From NCBI GenBank assembly GCA_039930985.1, contig JBDTSV010000060.1:1-14336 (forward strand): 14,336 bases of DNA, written 5' to 3'. This document shows, piece by piece, positions 7,143-13,718 of this stretch (positions are counted from its first letter, which is position 1; every line of letters starts with the position of its first letter). This DNA is from CADEED01 sp039930985 (GTDB lineage: Bacteria > Pseudomonadota > Gammaproteobacteria > Steroidobacterales > Steroidobacteraceae). The notes beneath the pieces are model-generated. The model ran no database searches, had not been told where the DNA came from, and saw only the letters and a program-made list of their open reading frames with translations. A program made the translations under genes and the position numbers.

Positions 7143-7574
7143 CTACGCGCCGGATTTTGCCGCCGCAACCTCGGAGGTGGACTCCGGCTCGGATTCTGCG
7201 GTTTCAGCCGCCGGGCCCTTGTTGAGGGGCACCAGCTTCCCCGTTATGACGGCGCCTGGCGCCATTTCAATGACACCGTAGTGCACATTGCCGTTGACGC
7301 GCGCCATGCCACCCAGCTGAAGACGTTCACGCGCGTGCATGTCGCCGTTGACCGTGCCGTTCATGACGATATTGGTGACTTCGACGTTGCCTTCGATGAA
7401 GCCGCTTTCGCTCACCGACAGCGCTCCGCCGCCTTCGGCAGCGCTTCGAACATTGCCGTTCACGCGCCCGTCGAGATGCAATCCACCGGCGAATTCCAGG
7501 TCGCCATTGAGGATCGCGGCCTTGCCGAGAAGCGTATCGATTCGAGTGGATGTCTGCTTACGTCGACCGAACAT
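7143..7574 (-). CDS. Bactofilin (polymer-forming cytoskeletal protein)
   Basis: Small protein expected to self-assemble without nucleotide into filaments that act as membrane-associated scaffolds for cell-wall enzymes. From the ATG at 7574 it has 143 residues: a short basic tail (MFGRRKQ), a right-handed beta-helix core (about 18-115) built of repeats such as DGRVNGNV, EGNVEV, NGTVNGDM and RVNGNV, and an acidic/Ala-rich disordered tail (118-143). No membrane segment is seen. The start is well supported by GGGAGAGG just upstream; the frame extends to 7613, but that would overlap the preceding gene. It sits 17 bases after the DUF6776-like membrane gene and 10 before erpA. In other bacteria bactofilins partner M23 peptidases; one lies 4 kb away in this window. 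Confidence 0.93.
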   Translation of the reverse strand: MFGRRKQTSTRIDTLLGKAAILNGDLEFAGGLHLDGRVNGNVRSAAEGGGALSVSESGFIEGNVEVTNIVMNGTVNGDMHARERLQLGGMARVNGNVHYGVIEMAPGAVITGKLVPLNKGPAAETAESEPESTSEVAAAKSGA

Positions 7575-7591
7575 TACCTCTCCCGCTCCGC

Positions 7592-8317
7592 TTACTGCGG
7601 ATCGACACTCCACACATACGACTGTTGGACCGGCGCGGACCCACGCCGGTTGGACCGGACTTCGACGAGAAGCTGTTCGGGTTTCATGCCGGGAGGCATG
7701 GTGATTTCCTCTTCAATATTCTCGAGATATCGAAAGGTGAAGGGTATCTCACGTCGTTTGCCGCCCGAGAGTGTCGCGAAATCCGCACGCCCGGGCTTGC
7801 CATCAACCTCGCCATCGACCGACAGGACAACTACGCCGCTCACCACCGAATCGGGCTTCATGGGCTGGACCAGTGTGACGAGGACGCGAAACTTGTTTGC
7901 CGTGGCGGTGGTCACCATACGCGCCTGCTGGATTTTTACCTCGGCAGAGTTCGCATTTTGGGTGACTATGCCTCGGAAAAAGGCCAATTCCTGGTTGGCC
8001 CGGGCCACCTGGGCTTGCAGGTCGCCGATCGTGCGCTGCACCTCTTCGCGCTCCCGGGTCTGCCCTACGGTGGAAGATTCCAACTGCGCCACTTTGGCGC
8101 GAAGCTCGGAAATCGTCGACTCGTGGCCGGCGATTTCGCTGTCCAGTTCTGCGCGTTGCTTGACCCCGGCGACGACATCGTAACCAGCACGGTATCTGCC
8201 GAACTCGAACATGCCATACACGCCACCGGCGACGATCAGCACCAGGACTACGATGGTGATCCAGCGGCGGGTGGGCGCGTAGGTTGTGACGACTAGCTTT
8301 GGCGGAAGGCCGGGCAT
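7592..8317 (-). CDS. DUF6776-like single-pass membrane coiled-coil protein
   Basis: Conserved protein of unknown function. The 241 residues show a short basic cytoplasmic start, one membrane helix (about 19-36), a long coiled coil (about 51-117, with heptad-like spacing and a breaker near residue 82) and a predicted beta-rich C-terminal domain (about 127-238, ending YVWSVDPQ). This topology places the coiled coil and beta domain in the periplasm and resembles FtsL/PilO-type bitopic scaffolds, which is analogy only. The ATG at 8317 lies six bases after the rppH stop with a weak GAG ribosome site. From memory this family (DUF6776) sits next to bactofilin genes in Pseudomonas and relatives, suggesting it acts with the bactofilin as its membrane partner. 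The family assignment is by recollection. Confidence 0.8.
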   Translation of the reverse strand: MPGLPPKLVVTTYAPTRRWITIVVLVLIVAGGVYGMFEFGRYRAGYDVVAGVKQRAELDSEIAGHESTISELRAKVAQLESSTVGQTREREEVQRTIGDLQAQVARANQELAFFRGIVTQNANSAEVKIQQARMVTTATANKFRVLVTLVQPMKPDSVVSGVVVLSVDGEVDGKPGRADFATLSGGKRREIPFTFRYLENIEEEITMPPGMKPEQLLVEVRSNRRGSAPVQQSYVWSVDPQ

Positions 8318-8323
8318 TGAATC

Positions 8324-8872
8324 TCAGCCTTCCGCGGTCGCGGCGATTTCTGTCTGCCACCATTCTGGCAATGGCGGCGGACCGCCCGGAAAAGCTATGG
8401 ACGCAAGCTCGGTCAGCATGCTCACGTACACGGGTCGCTTGAAATAGATCACTTCACGGACCGGATCCCAGTAGTTTGCCCACCGCCAGCCATCGAATTC
8501 CGGTTCGTTGGTGTGCGTAAAGCTGAATTCGGCGGCGGCCTCCGGCACCGCCAGGCGAAGCAGGAACCAGCGTTGCTTTTGACCGATGCAGGTGGGACCG
8601 CGCCCGCGACGCACGTAACGCTTGGGCAGACGATAGCGGATCCAGTCCGCGGTCGAACCGACCAACGTCACATGTTGTTGCTCGAGGCCGATTTCTTCCT
8701 GCAATTCACGGTACAGCGCGTGCTCGAGCATCTCCCCCTGGCGAACCCCGCCTTGCGGGAATTGCCAGCCGCGACCGCCGGTGCGTTGCCCGAGGAACAC
8801 CTCGCCGTTGTCGCGCATCAGGACGATGCCGACATTGGCTCGATAACCTTGCGAATCGATCCAGTCGCTCAT
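8324..8872 (-). CDS. rppH: RNA pyrophosphohydrolase (Nudix)
   Basis: Converts 5'-triphosphorylated mRNA to the monophosphate form, opening transcripts to RNase E decay. From the ATG at 8872 the product is 182 residues. It begins with the family-typical MSDWIDSQGYRANVGIVL and contains a complete Nudix box at 41-63 (G41, E47, R55, E56, E59, E60, G62). RppH hallmarks also include WQFPQGG (36-42), the YRLPKR stretch (80-85) and GQKQRWFLL (97-105). The open frame continues a further 106 codons upstream, but that part is low-complexity and overlaps the divergent permease gene, so it is rejected as coding. First gene of the five-gene minus-strand operon; the stop is six bases from the DUF6776-like start. 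No clear ribosome site or promoter was found in the short upstream gap. Confidence 0.96.
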   Translation of the reverse strand: MSDWIDSQGYRANVGIVLMRDNGEVFLGQRTGGRGWQFPQGGVRQGEMLEHALYRELQEEIGLEQQHVTLVGSTADWIRYRLPKRYVRRGRGPTCIGQKQRWFLLRLAVPEAAAEFSFTHTNEPEFDGWRWANYWDPVREVIYFKRPVYVSMLTELASIAFPGGPPPLPEWWQTEIAATAEG

Positions 8873-8936
8873 GACGCACGTTTTACCGGGTGGCACGCGG
8901 CCGAACAAGGCAGGAGTTTTTATCGGACAATGTCGC
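8873..8936. promoter_or_regulatory. Divergent rppH / ABC permease intergenic gap
   Basis: Sixty-four bases separate the two preferred starts and should hold the rppH operon promoter. On the minus strand TTGTTC and TAAAAC are separated by 17 bases, a weak pair. On the plus strand AGGAG (8912-8916) looks like a ribosome site but has no in-frame start at normal distance; the preferred GTG is 20 bases further on, and an ATG at 8930 is out of frame. Confidence 0.3.
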
Positions 8937-9920
8937 GTGCTTTCGCGTCCACCTTCCCACCTGCGCTTCGCCCTGCTGATCGTGCTCGCAGCCGTGGTCG
9001 CTGGCCTGGCCCTGATCGCGGGTTCCACCGATATCGGAGTGCGTCCGGCGATTGCGGCACTGCTCGGCGACATGTCAGAACCCGCCCGCACCGTCGTGCT
9101 GGAACTTCGCGCGCCGCGCCTGTTGTCGGCGTTCACCATCGGCGCCCTTCTGGCACTGGCCGGCGTGCTCTTGCAGGCGTTGTTCCGCAATCCACTCGCC
9201 GATTCATACGTGCTCGGTGTTTCCGGTGGCTCATCGGTTGGCGCATTGCTTGCCCTGATGCTGGGTGCGTCGTTGTGGGTCGTTCAGTGTTCCGCGGCCG
9301 TGGGCGCCATGTCAGCCACTTTCCTGGTCCTGGCATTGGCGCGCGGCGGCGCCACTGTACGCGTACTGCTGACCGGGGTGGTGGTGGCGAGCGCCTGCGG
9401 CGCCCTCGTGACGCTCGTGCTGGTGCTCGCCGACAATGGGCAACTGCGCGGCATGATGTTCTGGCTGGCCGGCGATCTTGGCTGGGCGGCGCATCCGTGG
9501 ATCATGCTGGTCGCCGCTTTGTTAGCCACGATCGCGGTCGCGATGATCGCGCGGCCACTGGATGTGCTCGCCACCGGCGAAACCACCGCGCAAAGCCTGG
9601 GGCTGGACCTCACGCGCTGGCGGATAGTCATCGTGGTGCTTGCCGGCCTGCTGACGGCGGGCGCGGTCATCCAGGGCGGCACCATTGGATTCATCGGCAT
9701 GGTCATTCCGCACCTGGTGAGGCTCGCCTTCGGGACGGCCGCGCACCGCGTGGTGGTGCCAGCCGCCGCGCTCGCTGGCGGCACTTTGTTAGCCGCAGCC
9801 GACTTGGTGGCGCGCACGGCGGCGGCACCGCGCCAGCTCCCGGTGGGCGCCATCATGGCGTTGTTAGGAGTACCGATGTTCCTGGTACTGCTTCGCCGCC
9901 TGGAAGGCCCGCGAAGCTAG
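8937..9920 (+). CDS. FecCD/BtuC-family ABC transporter permease
   Basis: Inner-membrane permease half of a vitamin B12 or iron-siderophore importer, expected to work as a homodimer with two ATPases and a periplasmic binding protein. From GTG 8937 the product is 327 residues with about ten hydrophobic helices. Family signatures are clear: RAPRLLSAFTIGALLALAG then LFRNPLADSYVLGVSGG in the first half, and later GGTIGFIGMVIPHLVRL, the ATPase-coupling region, and LPVGAIMALLGVPMFLVLL at the C-terminus. The frame is open from ATG 8871, whose start overlaps the rppH start codon on the other strand; GTG 8937 gives the expected short cytoplasmic tail, but neither has a good ribosome site. A fitting ATPase gene starts at 13715 rather than next door. 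The stop is only four bases from that of the convergent diguanylate cyclase gene. Substrate cannot be told from sequence. Confidence 0.9.
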   Translation: MLSRPPSHLRFALLIVLAAVVAGLALIAGSTDIGVRPAIAALLGDMSEPARTVVLELRAPRLLSAFTIGALLALAGVLLQALFRNPLADSYVLGVSGGSSVGALLALMLGASLWVVQCSAAVGAMSATFLVLALARGGATVRVLLTGVVVASACGALVTLVLVLADNGQLRGMMFWLAGDLGWAAHPWIMLVAALLATIAVAMIARPLDVLATGETTAQSLGLDLTRWRIVIVVLAGLLTAGAVIQGGTIGFIGMVIPHLVRLAFGTAAHRVVVPAAALAGGTLLAAADLVARTAAAPRQLPVGAIMALLGVPMFLVLLRRLEGPRS

Positions 9921-9924
9921 GGCG

Positions 9925-11040
9925 CTAGCCGATCACGTGGGTTGAAGATTCGACGCGATTGCGCCCGCCGCTCTTGGCTCGATATAGCGCCGCATCGGCT
10001 TCGGCGATGAGCCGCTCGGCCAGCGCCTTGTAGTCATGCGAACGCGGCTGCGGCCGCGCCGTCGCGAGCCCTATCGATAGCGTGACCGTGACATGCGCGC
10101 CGCCGTGCACGCGGATCGGGGTCGAGCCAACACCCTGATGAATGCGTTCGGCCAGCTTTACGGCGTGGACGATTTCCGCGCCGGCCAGCAGGATCGCGAA
10201 CTCATCGCCACCGAAGCGCGCGCCGGTGTCGCCGGCGCGAATCTCGGCTTCGGCGCGCCGCGCCACTTCCTTGAGAGCTTCGTCGCCTGCCAGGTGGCCG
10301 AAGCGATCGTTGATCTCCTTGAAGTTGTCGACGTCGATCATGAGGCAGGCGAGCGGCTTGCCGGTGCGCTCGGCGCGCGCCAGCTCTTCGCGCAGGCGAT
10401 TGTGGAAATAGCGGCGGTTGTGCCAGCCCGTCAGGAAGTCGGTGACCCCGCTGCGCACCAGGCGCGCGCGATTCACGGCATTCTCCAGGCTGATCGCCAC
10501 GATGACACCCAGATGCGCGAGGAAATCCGCGGCCAGGTCGCTGGTGAATCGCCGCGGATCGCGGCTGGCAAACGTGACCACGCCAATTGCGCGGCTGTCG
10601 CGCGGCAGTGGAATAAGCGCAATGCTGCCGCGGACGAGCGTCGGCGACACCAGCAGCTCGTGATCGGCGGGGTTGTAGGGGCCAAGCCAGGGACGATCGA
10701 ACTGCGCCAGTTTCGGGGCCAGTGGCGACACGGCATCGATGAAACGCACTTCCTCGATGACCGCGCTCGAAAGGTTTTCGTTTCCCGACAGATGCCGCAG
10801 CTCATGCTGCGGATCGAACAGCGACAGCGTCACGACATCGAGCGCATAGGCGTCGCGCAAACCCAAGACGACGCGATCAAAGAGCTCGCCGAGCGAATGC
10901 GCGCGCAACAGCTCGATTTCACGATCCTGGGTCTTACGCAGCAGCAGCTCGTTGCGCGCGACCTCTTCGGTGAGGATGCGCAGGCGCTCGCGCAACTCTT
11001 TTTCCGGGCCCGCGGACGGATCGCGCGAGCTTCCGCTCAT
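9925..11040 (-). CDS. DUF484 (GAF-like)-GGDEF diguanylate cyclase
   Basis: Probably makes cyclic di-GMP from two GTP. The 371-residue product has an N-terminal coiled segment (about 12-45), a DUF484/GAF-like sensor region (about 25-195; LLRAHSLGELFD at 45) and a C-terminal GGDEF domain (about 196-365). The active-site motif is intact (GGDEF, 277-281), with metal/substrate residues in MIDVDNFKEIND (234-245). An inhibitory I-site RxxD (R268-D271) lies exactly five residues before GGDEF, predicting product feedback inhibition. No membrane segment is seen, so it should be cytosolic. The ATG at 11040 overlaps the tyrA stop as ATGA, so translation is likely coupled and both are co-transcribed. The signal sensed by the GAF-like part is unknown. 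The open frame runs far upstream across tyrA, but that extension is an out-of-frame shadow. Confidence 0.93.
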   Translation of the reverse strand: MSGSSRDPSAGPEKELRERLRILTEEVARNELLLRKTQDREIELLRAHSLGELFDRVVLGLRDAYALDVVTLSLFDPQHELRHLSGNENLSSAVIEEVRFIDAVSPLAPKLAQFDRPWLGPYNPADHELLVSPTLVRGSIALIPLPRDSRAIGVVTFASRDPRRFTSDLAADFLAHLGVIVAISLENAVNRARLVRSGVTDFLTGWHNRRYFHNRLREELARAERTGKPLACLMIDVDNFKEINDRFGHLAGDEALKEVARRAEAEIRAGDTGARFGGDEFAILLAGAEIVHAVKLAERIHQGVGSTPIRVHGGAHVTVTLSIGLATARPQPRSHDYKALAERLIAEADAALYRAKSGGRNRVESSTHVIG

Positions 11041-12149
11041 GCACGCCGCTCGGCAACCGAACGCCGGTCCTCGAGGTATTCGCGCCCCCGCCTCATGAGC
11101 GCGGCAAACGCCTCGAAATCCTGCGATATGACCGCTGTGCGCAGCCGCTCCACCGCCAGCGACAGCGCTTCGAGCGACTCCGAACCATAGTCGTTGAGGC
11201 TCTGGATTTCGTAGTACAACTCCGGGCTCTCCTGTGCCACGCGCGAAGCCACGTCGAGCTGCGAATCGAACGTGGTCGACGACAGCTTCGCGAGCCTGGG
11301 TGCCGCCTCGCCGCTCTCCGCGAGCGCCGTGAAGAAGGCAATGTTGAGTGCGTGCGAAAGCCCGAGCACGTAGGCAATGAGCCGGTCGTGTTCGTCGAGC
11401 GACATGACCACCTGCTCCACCATGGTCGACGCGAACAATTCGCGCGCCGCCTGGGTGGCCTCCGCGGATCCGGCGTCGACGAAGATGACGTGGCGGCCAG
11501 AGAGCAACTCCGTATCGGGCCCGAACATCGGATGCAGCGAAGTCACGCGGCAACCGTGTGACTTGAGCGCATTGAGGCCGGCACGGAGCGGTGATTTGAG
11601 CGAACCCACGTCGAAGATCACGCCCTTGGGGCGGCGCATTGCGAGCTCGCGCAGGATCTTGTCGGTGACGCCGAGCGGCGTGGCGATGACGATGAAGTCC
11701 TGGGTCAGCGGCGAGCTGCGCCAGTCTGCGAGATGCGCGAATCCCGGCGGTGCGCCGCCCGGATCTGCAATCTCCACGGCGAACCCCTGCGAAGCAAGGA
11801 ACTCGGCAAACCAGCGCCCCATCTTGCCGGCGCCGCCGATGACCAGCGCTGTACGGCCGCTGCCCGCGCCCTGCGCGGCGACGCTCGCCTGCTCCTGGGT
11901 AGTTAGTGACGAACGGATCAGCAGGCGCAGAATGTCTTCCGCGACCTGGGGCGAAACACCGTACGCCTTCGCGGCCTCGCGAGCGGCGAGCAGCACTTCG
12001 CGCTCGCGGTTGTAGTCGCGCGTGGCATGCCCGGTGGCGCGTTTGGCGCGCGCCACCTCGCGGCTGGTTTCCTGGCGTTTGCCAACCAGCTCGAGGATCT
12101 GACGGTCGAGTTCGTTGATCCTGCGGCGCAGGTCTTCGAGCGAGCTCAT
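11037..12149 (-). CDS. tyrA: Bifunctional chorismate mutase / prephenate dehydrogenase (T-protein)
   Basis: Converts chorismate to prephenate and then, with NAD+, to 4-hydroxyphenylpyruvate on the way to tyrosine. The 370-residue product matches E. coli TyrA (373). Residues 1-90 are an AroQ-type mutase, with R8, R25, K36, D45 and E49 aligning to the known catalytic set. The dehydrogenase follows, with the nucleotide-binding GGAGKMGRW (105-113), VIATPLGVT (154-162), and LHPMFGPD (205-212) holding the catalytic histidine H206. The ATG at 12149 has AGGG about 10 bases upstream. The fused form is characteristic of Gammaproteobacteria. It is divergent from pdxH (90-base gap) and overlaps the diguanylate cyclase gene by four bases, an unusual partner. 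No leader peptide, attenuator or recognisable TyrR box was found upstream. Confidence 0.97.
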   Translation of the reverse strand: MSSLEDLRRRINELDRQILELVGKRQETSREVARAKRATGHATRDYNREREVLLAAREAAKAYGVSPQVAEDILRLLIRSSLTTQEQASVAAQGAGSGRTALVIGGAGKMGRWFAEFLASQGFAVEIADPGGAPPGFAHLADWRSSPLTQDFIVIATPLGVTDKILRELAMRRPKGVIFDVGSLKSPLRAGLNALKSHGCRVTSLHPMFGPDTELLSGRHVIFVDAGSAEATQAARELFASTMVEQVVMSLDEHDRLIAYVLGLSHALNIAFFTALAESGEAAPRLAKLSSTTFDSQLDVASRVAQESPELYYEIQSLNDYGSESLEALSLAVERLRTAVISQDFEAFAALMRRGREYLEDRRSVAERRA

Positions 12150-12199
12150 GAAACACCCTGTAATGCGAATTCCGACCTAGCTTGTATCGACTGCGAAGC

Positions 12200-12230
12200 T
12201 TGACTGCAAGGCTCGCCGCGCACGGATAAC
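12200..12230 (+). promoter_or_regulatory. Possible pdxH promoter within the tyrA/pdxH divergent gap
   Basis: TTGACT (12200-12205) and GATAAC (12225-12230) are spaced 19 bases apart. If used, transcription would begin only two or three bases before the pdxH ATG at 12240, giving a nearly leaderless mRNA; consistently, no ribosome site precedes that ATG. CTTGACTGCAAG (12199-12210) is also a small inverted repeat. For tyrA the opposite strand offers TTGCAG and TACAAG 17 bases apart, which is weak. Confidence 0.35.
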
Positions 12231-12239
12231 ATATCGGCC

Positions 12240-12926
12240 ATGGAGCTTTACAACGACCTGCTGCCCGATCCCCTGCCCGCTGAACCCATGGCGCTTGCGA
12301 GTGCCTGGCTGGCAACGGCGCTCGCGGCCCGCCAGCAGCCCAATCCCGATTCCATGGTGCTGGCCACCGCGACCGCGTCCGGCCAGCCGTCGGCACGCGT
12401 CGTGTTGTGCAAGGAATTCGATGTGGAGTTCGGCCATGTGTCGTTCGTGACGAATTACGATTCGCGCAAGGGACACGAGCTCGCGGAGAACGCACGCGCC
12501 GCGCTGGTGTTTCACTGGGATCATTCCCACCGGCAGATCCGCATCGAAGGCGTGGTGCTCAAGGCGCCAGCGGCCGAAAGCGACCTTTACTTCGAATCGC
12601 GCAACTGGCAGCGACGCATCGGTGCCTGGGCTAGCGCGCAAAGTCAGCCATTGCGATCGCGCGAGCAGCTCGACGCCGCGGTACGCGCTGCGGCCCAGCG
12701 CTTTGGCGCCCCCGAGCCGACGCTCGCCAACATCAATGAATCTCCGACCGCGGCCATTCCACGCCCGCCATTCTGGGGCGGCTATTACGTCTGGGCCGAT
12801 TCGGTGGAATTGTGGATCGAAGGCGCCTCACGAATTCACGAGCGCGCCCGCTGGACCCGTTCTCTAACTACCGCCGGCGCCGGATTTCGCGCCGGCCCGT
12901 GGTCGGCGACGCGCCTGCAACCCTGA
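12240..12926 (+). CDS. pdxH: Pyridoxamine/pyridoxine 5'-phosphate oxidase
   Basis: FMN enzyme that oxidises pyridoxamine or pyridoxine phosphate to pyridoxal phosphate, the last step of vitamin B6 synthesis and salvage. The 228-residue product aligns across its whole length with E. coli PdxH (218). Visible family stretches are ARVVLCKEFD (52-61), TNYDSRKGHE (71-80) and IEGVVLKAP (102-110). IGAWASAQS (127-135), PPFWGGYYV (176-184) and RIHERARW (198-205, FMN/substrate site) follow, and it ends TRLQP. The N-terminus is short, beginning MELYNDLLPDPLPAEP, and no upstream ATG would extend it. The ATG lacks a ribosome site and may be translated from a near-leaderless mRNA. The metallopeptidase-like gene begins 18 bases after its stop, so the two are likely co-transcribed. 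Confidence 0.96.
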   Translation: MELYNDLLPDPLPAEPMALASAWLATALAARQQPNPDSMVLATATASGQPSARVVLCKEFDVEFGHVSFVTNYDSRKGHELAENARAALVFHWDHSHRQIRIEGVVLKAPAAESDLYFESRNWQRRIGAWASAQSQPLRSREQLDAAVRAAAQRFGAPEPTLANINESPTAAIPRPPFWGGYYVWADSVELWIEGASRIHERARWTRSLTTAGAGFRAGPWSATRLQP

Positions 12927-12944
12927 CGGCAGAAGATCAGCTTC

Positions 12945-13718
12945 GTGTGGCGCAAACTTCGCATCGCGATCCTGCTGCTGATTCTCGGGATCGCCGTCTG
13001 GTCCAACTGGTACGACCGCCTCAGCACCACGGACTGGGACGAGATGCTGTACATCGGCGTGTTTCCGATCGACGAAGCCGACAACGCCGTCGCGCGCGGC
13101 TATGTGGCGCGGCTCTCTGACAACAATGTCGCCGACATCGAGCAATTCCTGAATCGCGAAGCGAAGCGTTACGGCATCGACATCGACCGTCCGGTCCGCG
13201 TCACCCTGTATCCGCCTCTCGCGGAAAAACCACCGGAACGGGCCGCGAACGACAATCTGCTGCAGGATATGTGGTGGAGTCTGAAGCTGCGCATGTATGC
13301 GCGCCGCGCCGCGCGCGCCTCCGGGCGTCCGCCGCCGCAGATTCGCATTTTCGTGCGGTATCACGATCCGACCTTCACGAAATCGGTGCCGCACTCGGTG
13401 GGGATGCAAAAAGGGCTGGTCGGCGTGGTGCACGCATTCGCCGACCCTTCGATGACGCGGACTAACAACGTGGTGATCGCCCACGAGATACTGCACACGC
13501 TCGGCGCCACGGACAAGTACGATCCGGCTACGCTGGCGCCACTGTATCCCGCCGGCTACGCCGAACCGCAACGCGAGCCGCGACATCCGCAGTCGCTCGC
13601 CGAGATCATGGCAGGCCGATTCGCCATCGACAGCCAGACGTTTGAAATGCCGGAATCCCTCGACGAGGTGCGTGTTGGCCCGGCAACCGCGCTCGAAATC
13701 CGCTGGATGCGCCAATGA
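12945..13718 (+). CDS. Putative membrane-anchored zinc metallopeptidase (HExxHxxGxxD)
   Basis: Uncharacterised protein I cannot name. The 257 residues begin with a short basic end and one hydrophobic helix (about 5-20), either a signal anchor or an uncleaved signal peptide, so the rest is probably periplasmic. The key feature is HEILHTLGATD (180-190), an HExxHxxGxxD motif with H180, H184 and D190 as likely zinc ligands and E181 as catalytic base. An EIMAG stretch (220-224) lies where a metzincin Met-turn might sit. Snapalysin (M7) also uses Asp as third ligand. Residues 134-165 (IRIFVRYHDP, then GLVGVVHAF) are predicted strands before the active helix. The start is GTG 12945, with AGAAG about ten bases upstream. 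It lies 18 bases after pdxH and its stop overlaps the ABC ATPase start as ATGA, so all three form one operon. Substrate and family name are unknown. Confidence 0.75.
   Translation: MWRKLRIAILLLILGIAVWSNWYDRLSTTDWDEMLYIGVFPIDEADNAVARGYVARLSDNNVADIEQFLNREAKRYGIDIDRPVRVTLYPPLAEKPPERAANDNLLQDMWWSLKLRMYARRAARASGRPPPQIRIFVRYHDPTFTKSVPHSVGMQKGLVGVVHAFADPSMTRTNNVVIAHEILHTLGATDKYDPATLAPLYPAGYAEPQREPRHPQSLAEIMAGRFAIDSQTFEMPESLDEVRVGPATALEIRWMRQ

Noticed and set aside
8513..9928. 471-codon plus-strand frame over rppH and the permease
   Set aside because: Out of frame with the FecCD permease, whose motifs read cleanly in the other frame, and antisense to rppH; Arg/His-rich shadow.
9911..9930. Bidirectional terminator between permease and cyclase genes
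   Set aside because: Only four bases separate the stop codons and there is no GC stem with T-runs.
11041..12495. Long upstream extension of the diguanylate cyclase frame
   Set aside because: It runs out of frame through tyrA and antisense to pdxH, is extremely rich in Arg/Ala/Gly, and the ATGA overlap with tyrA gives a natural start at 11040.
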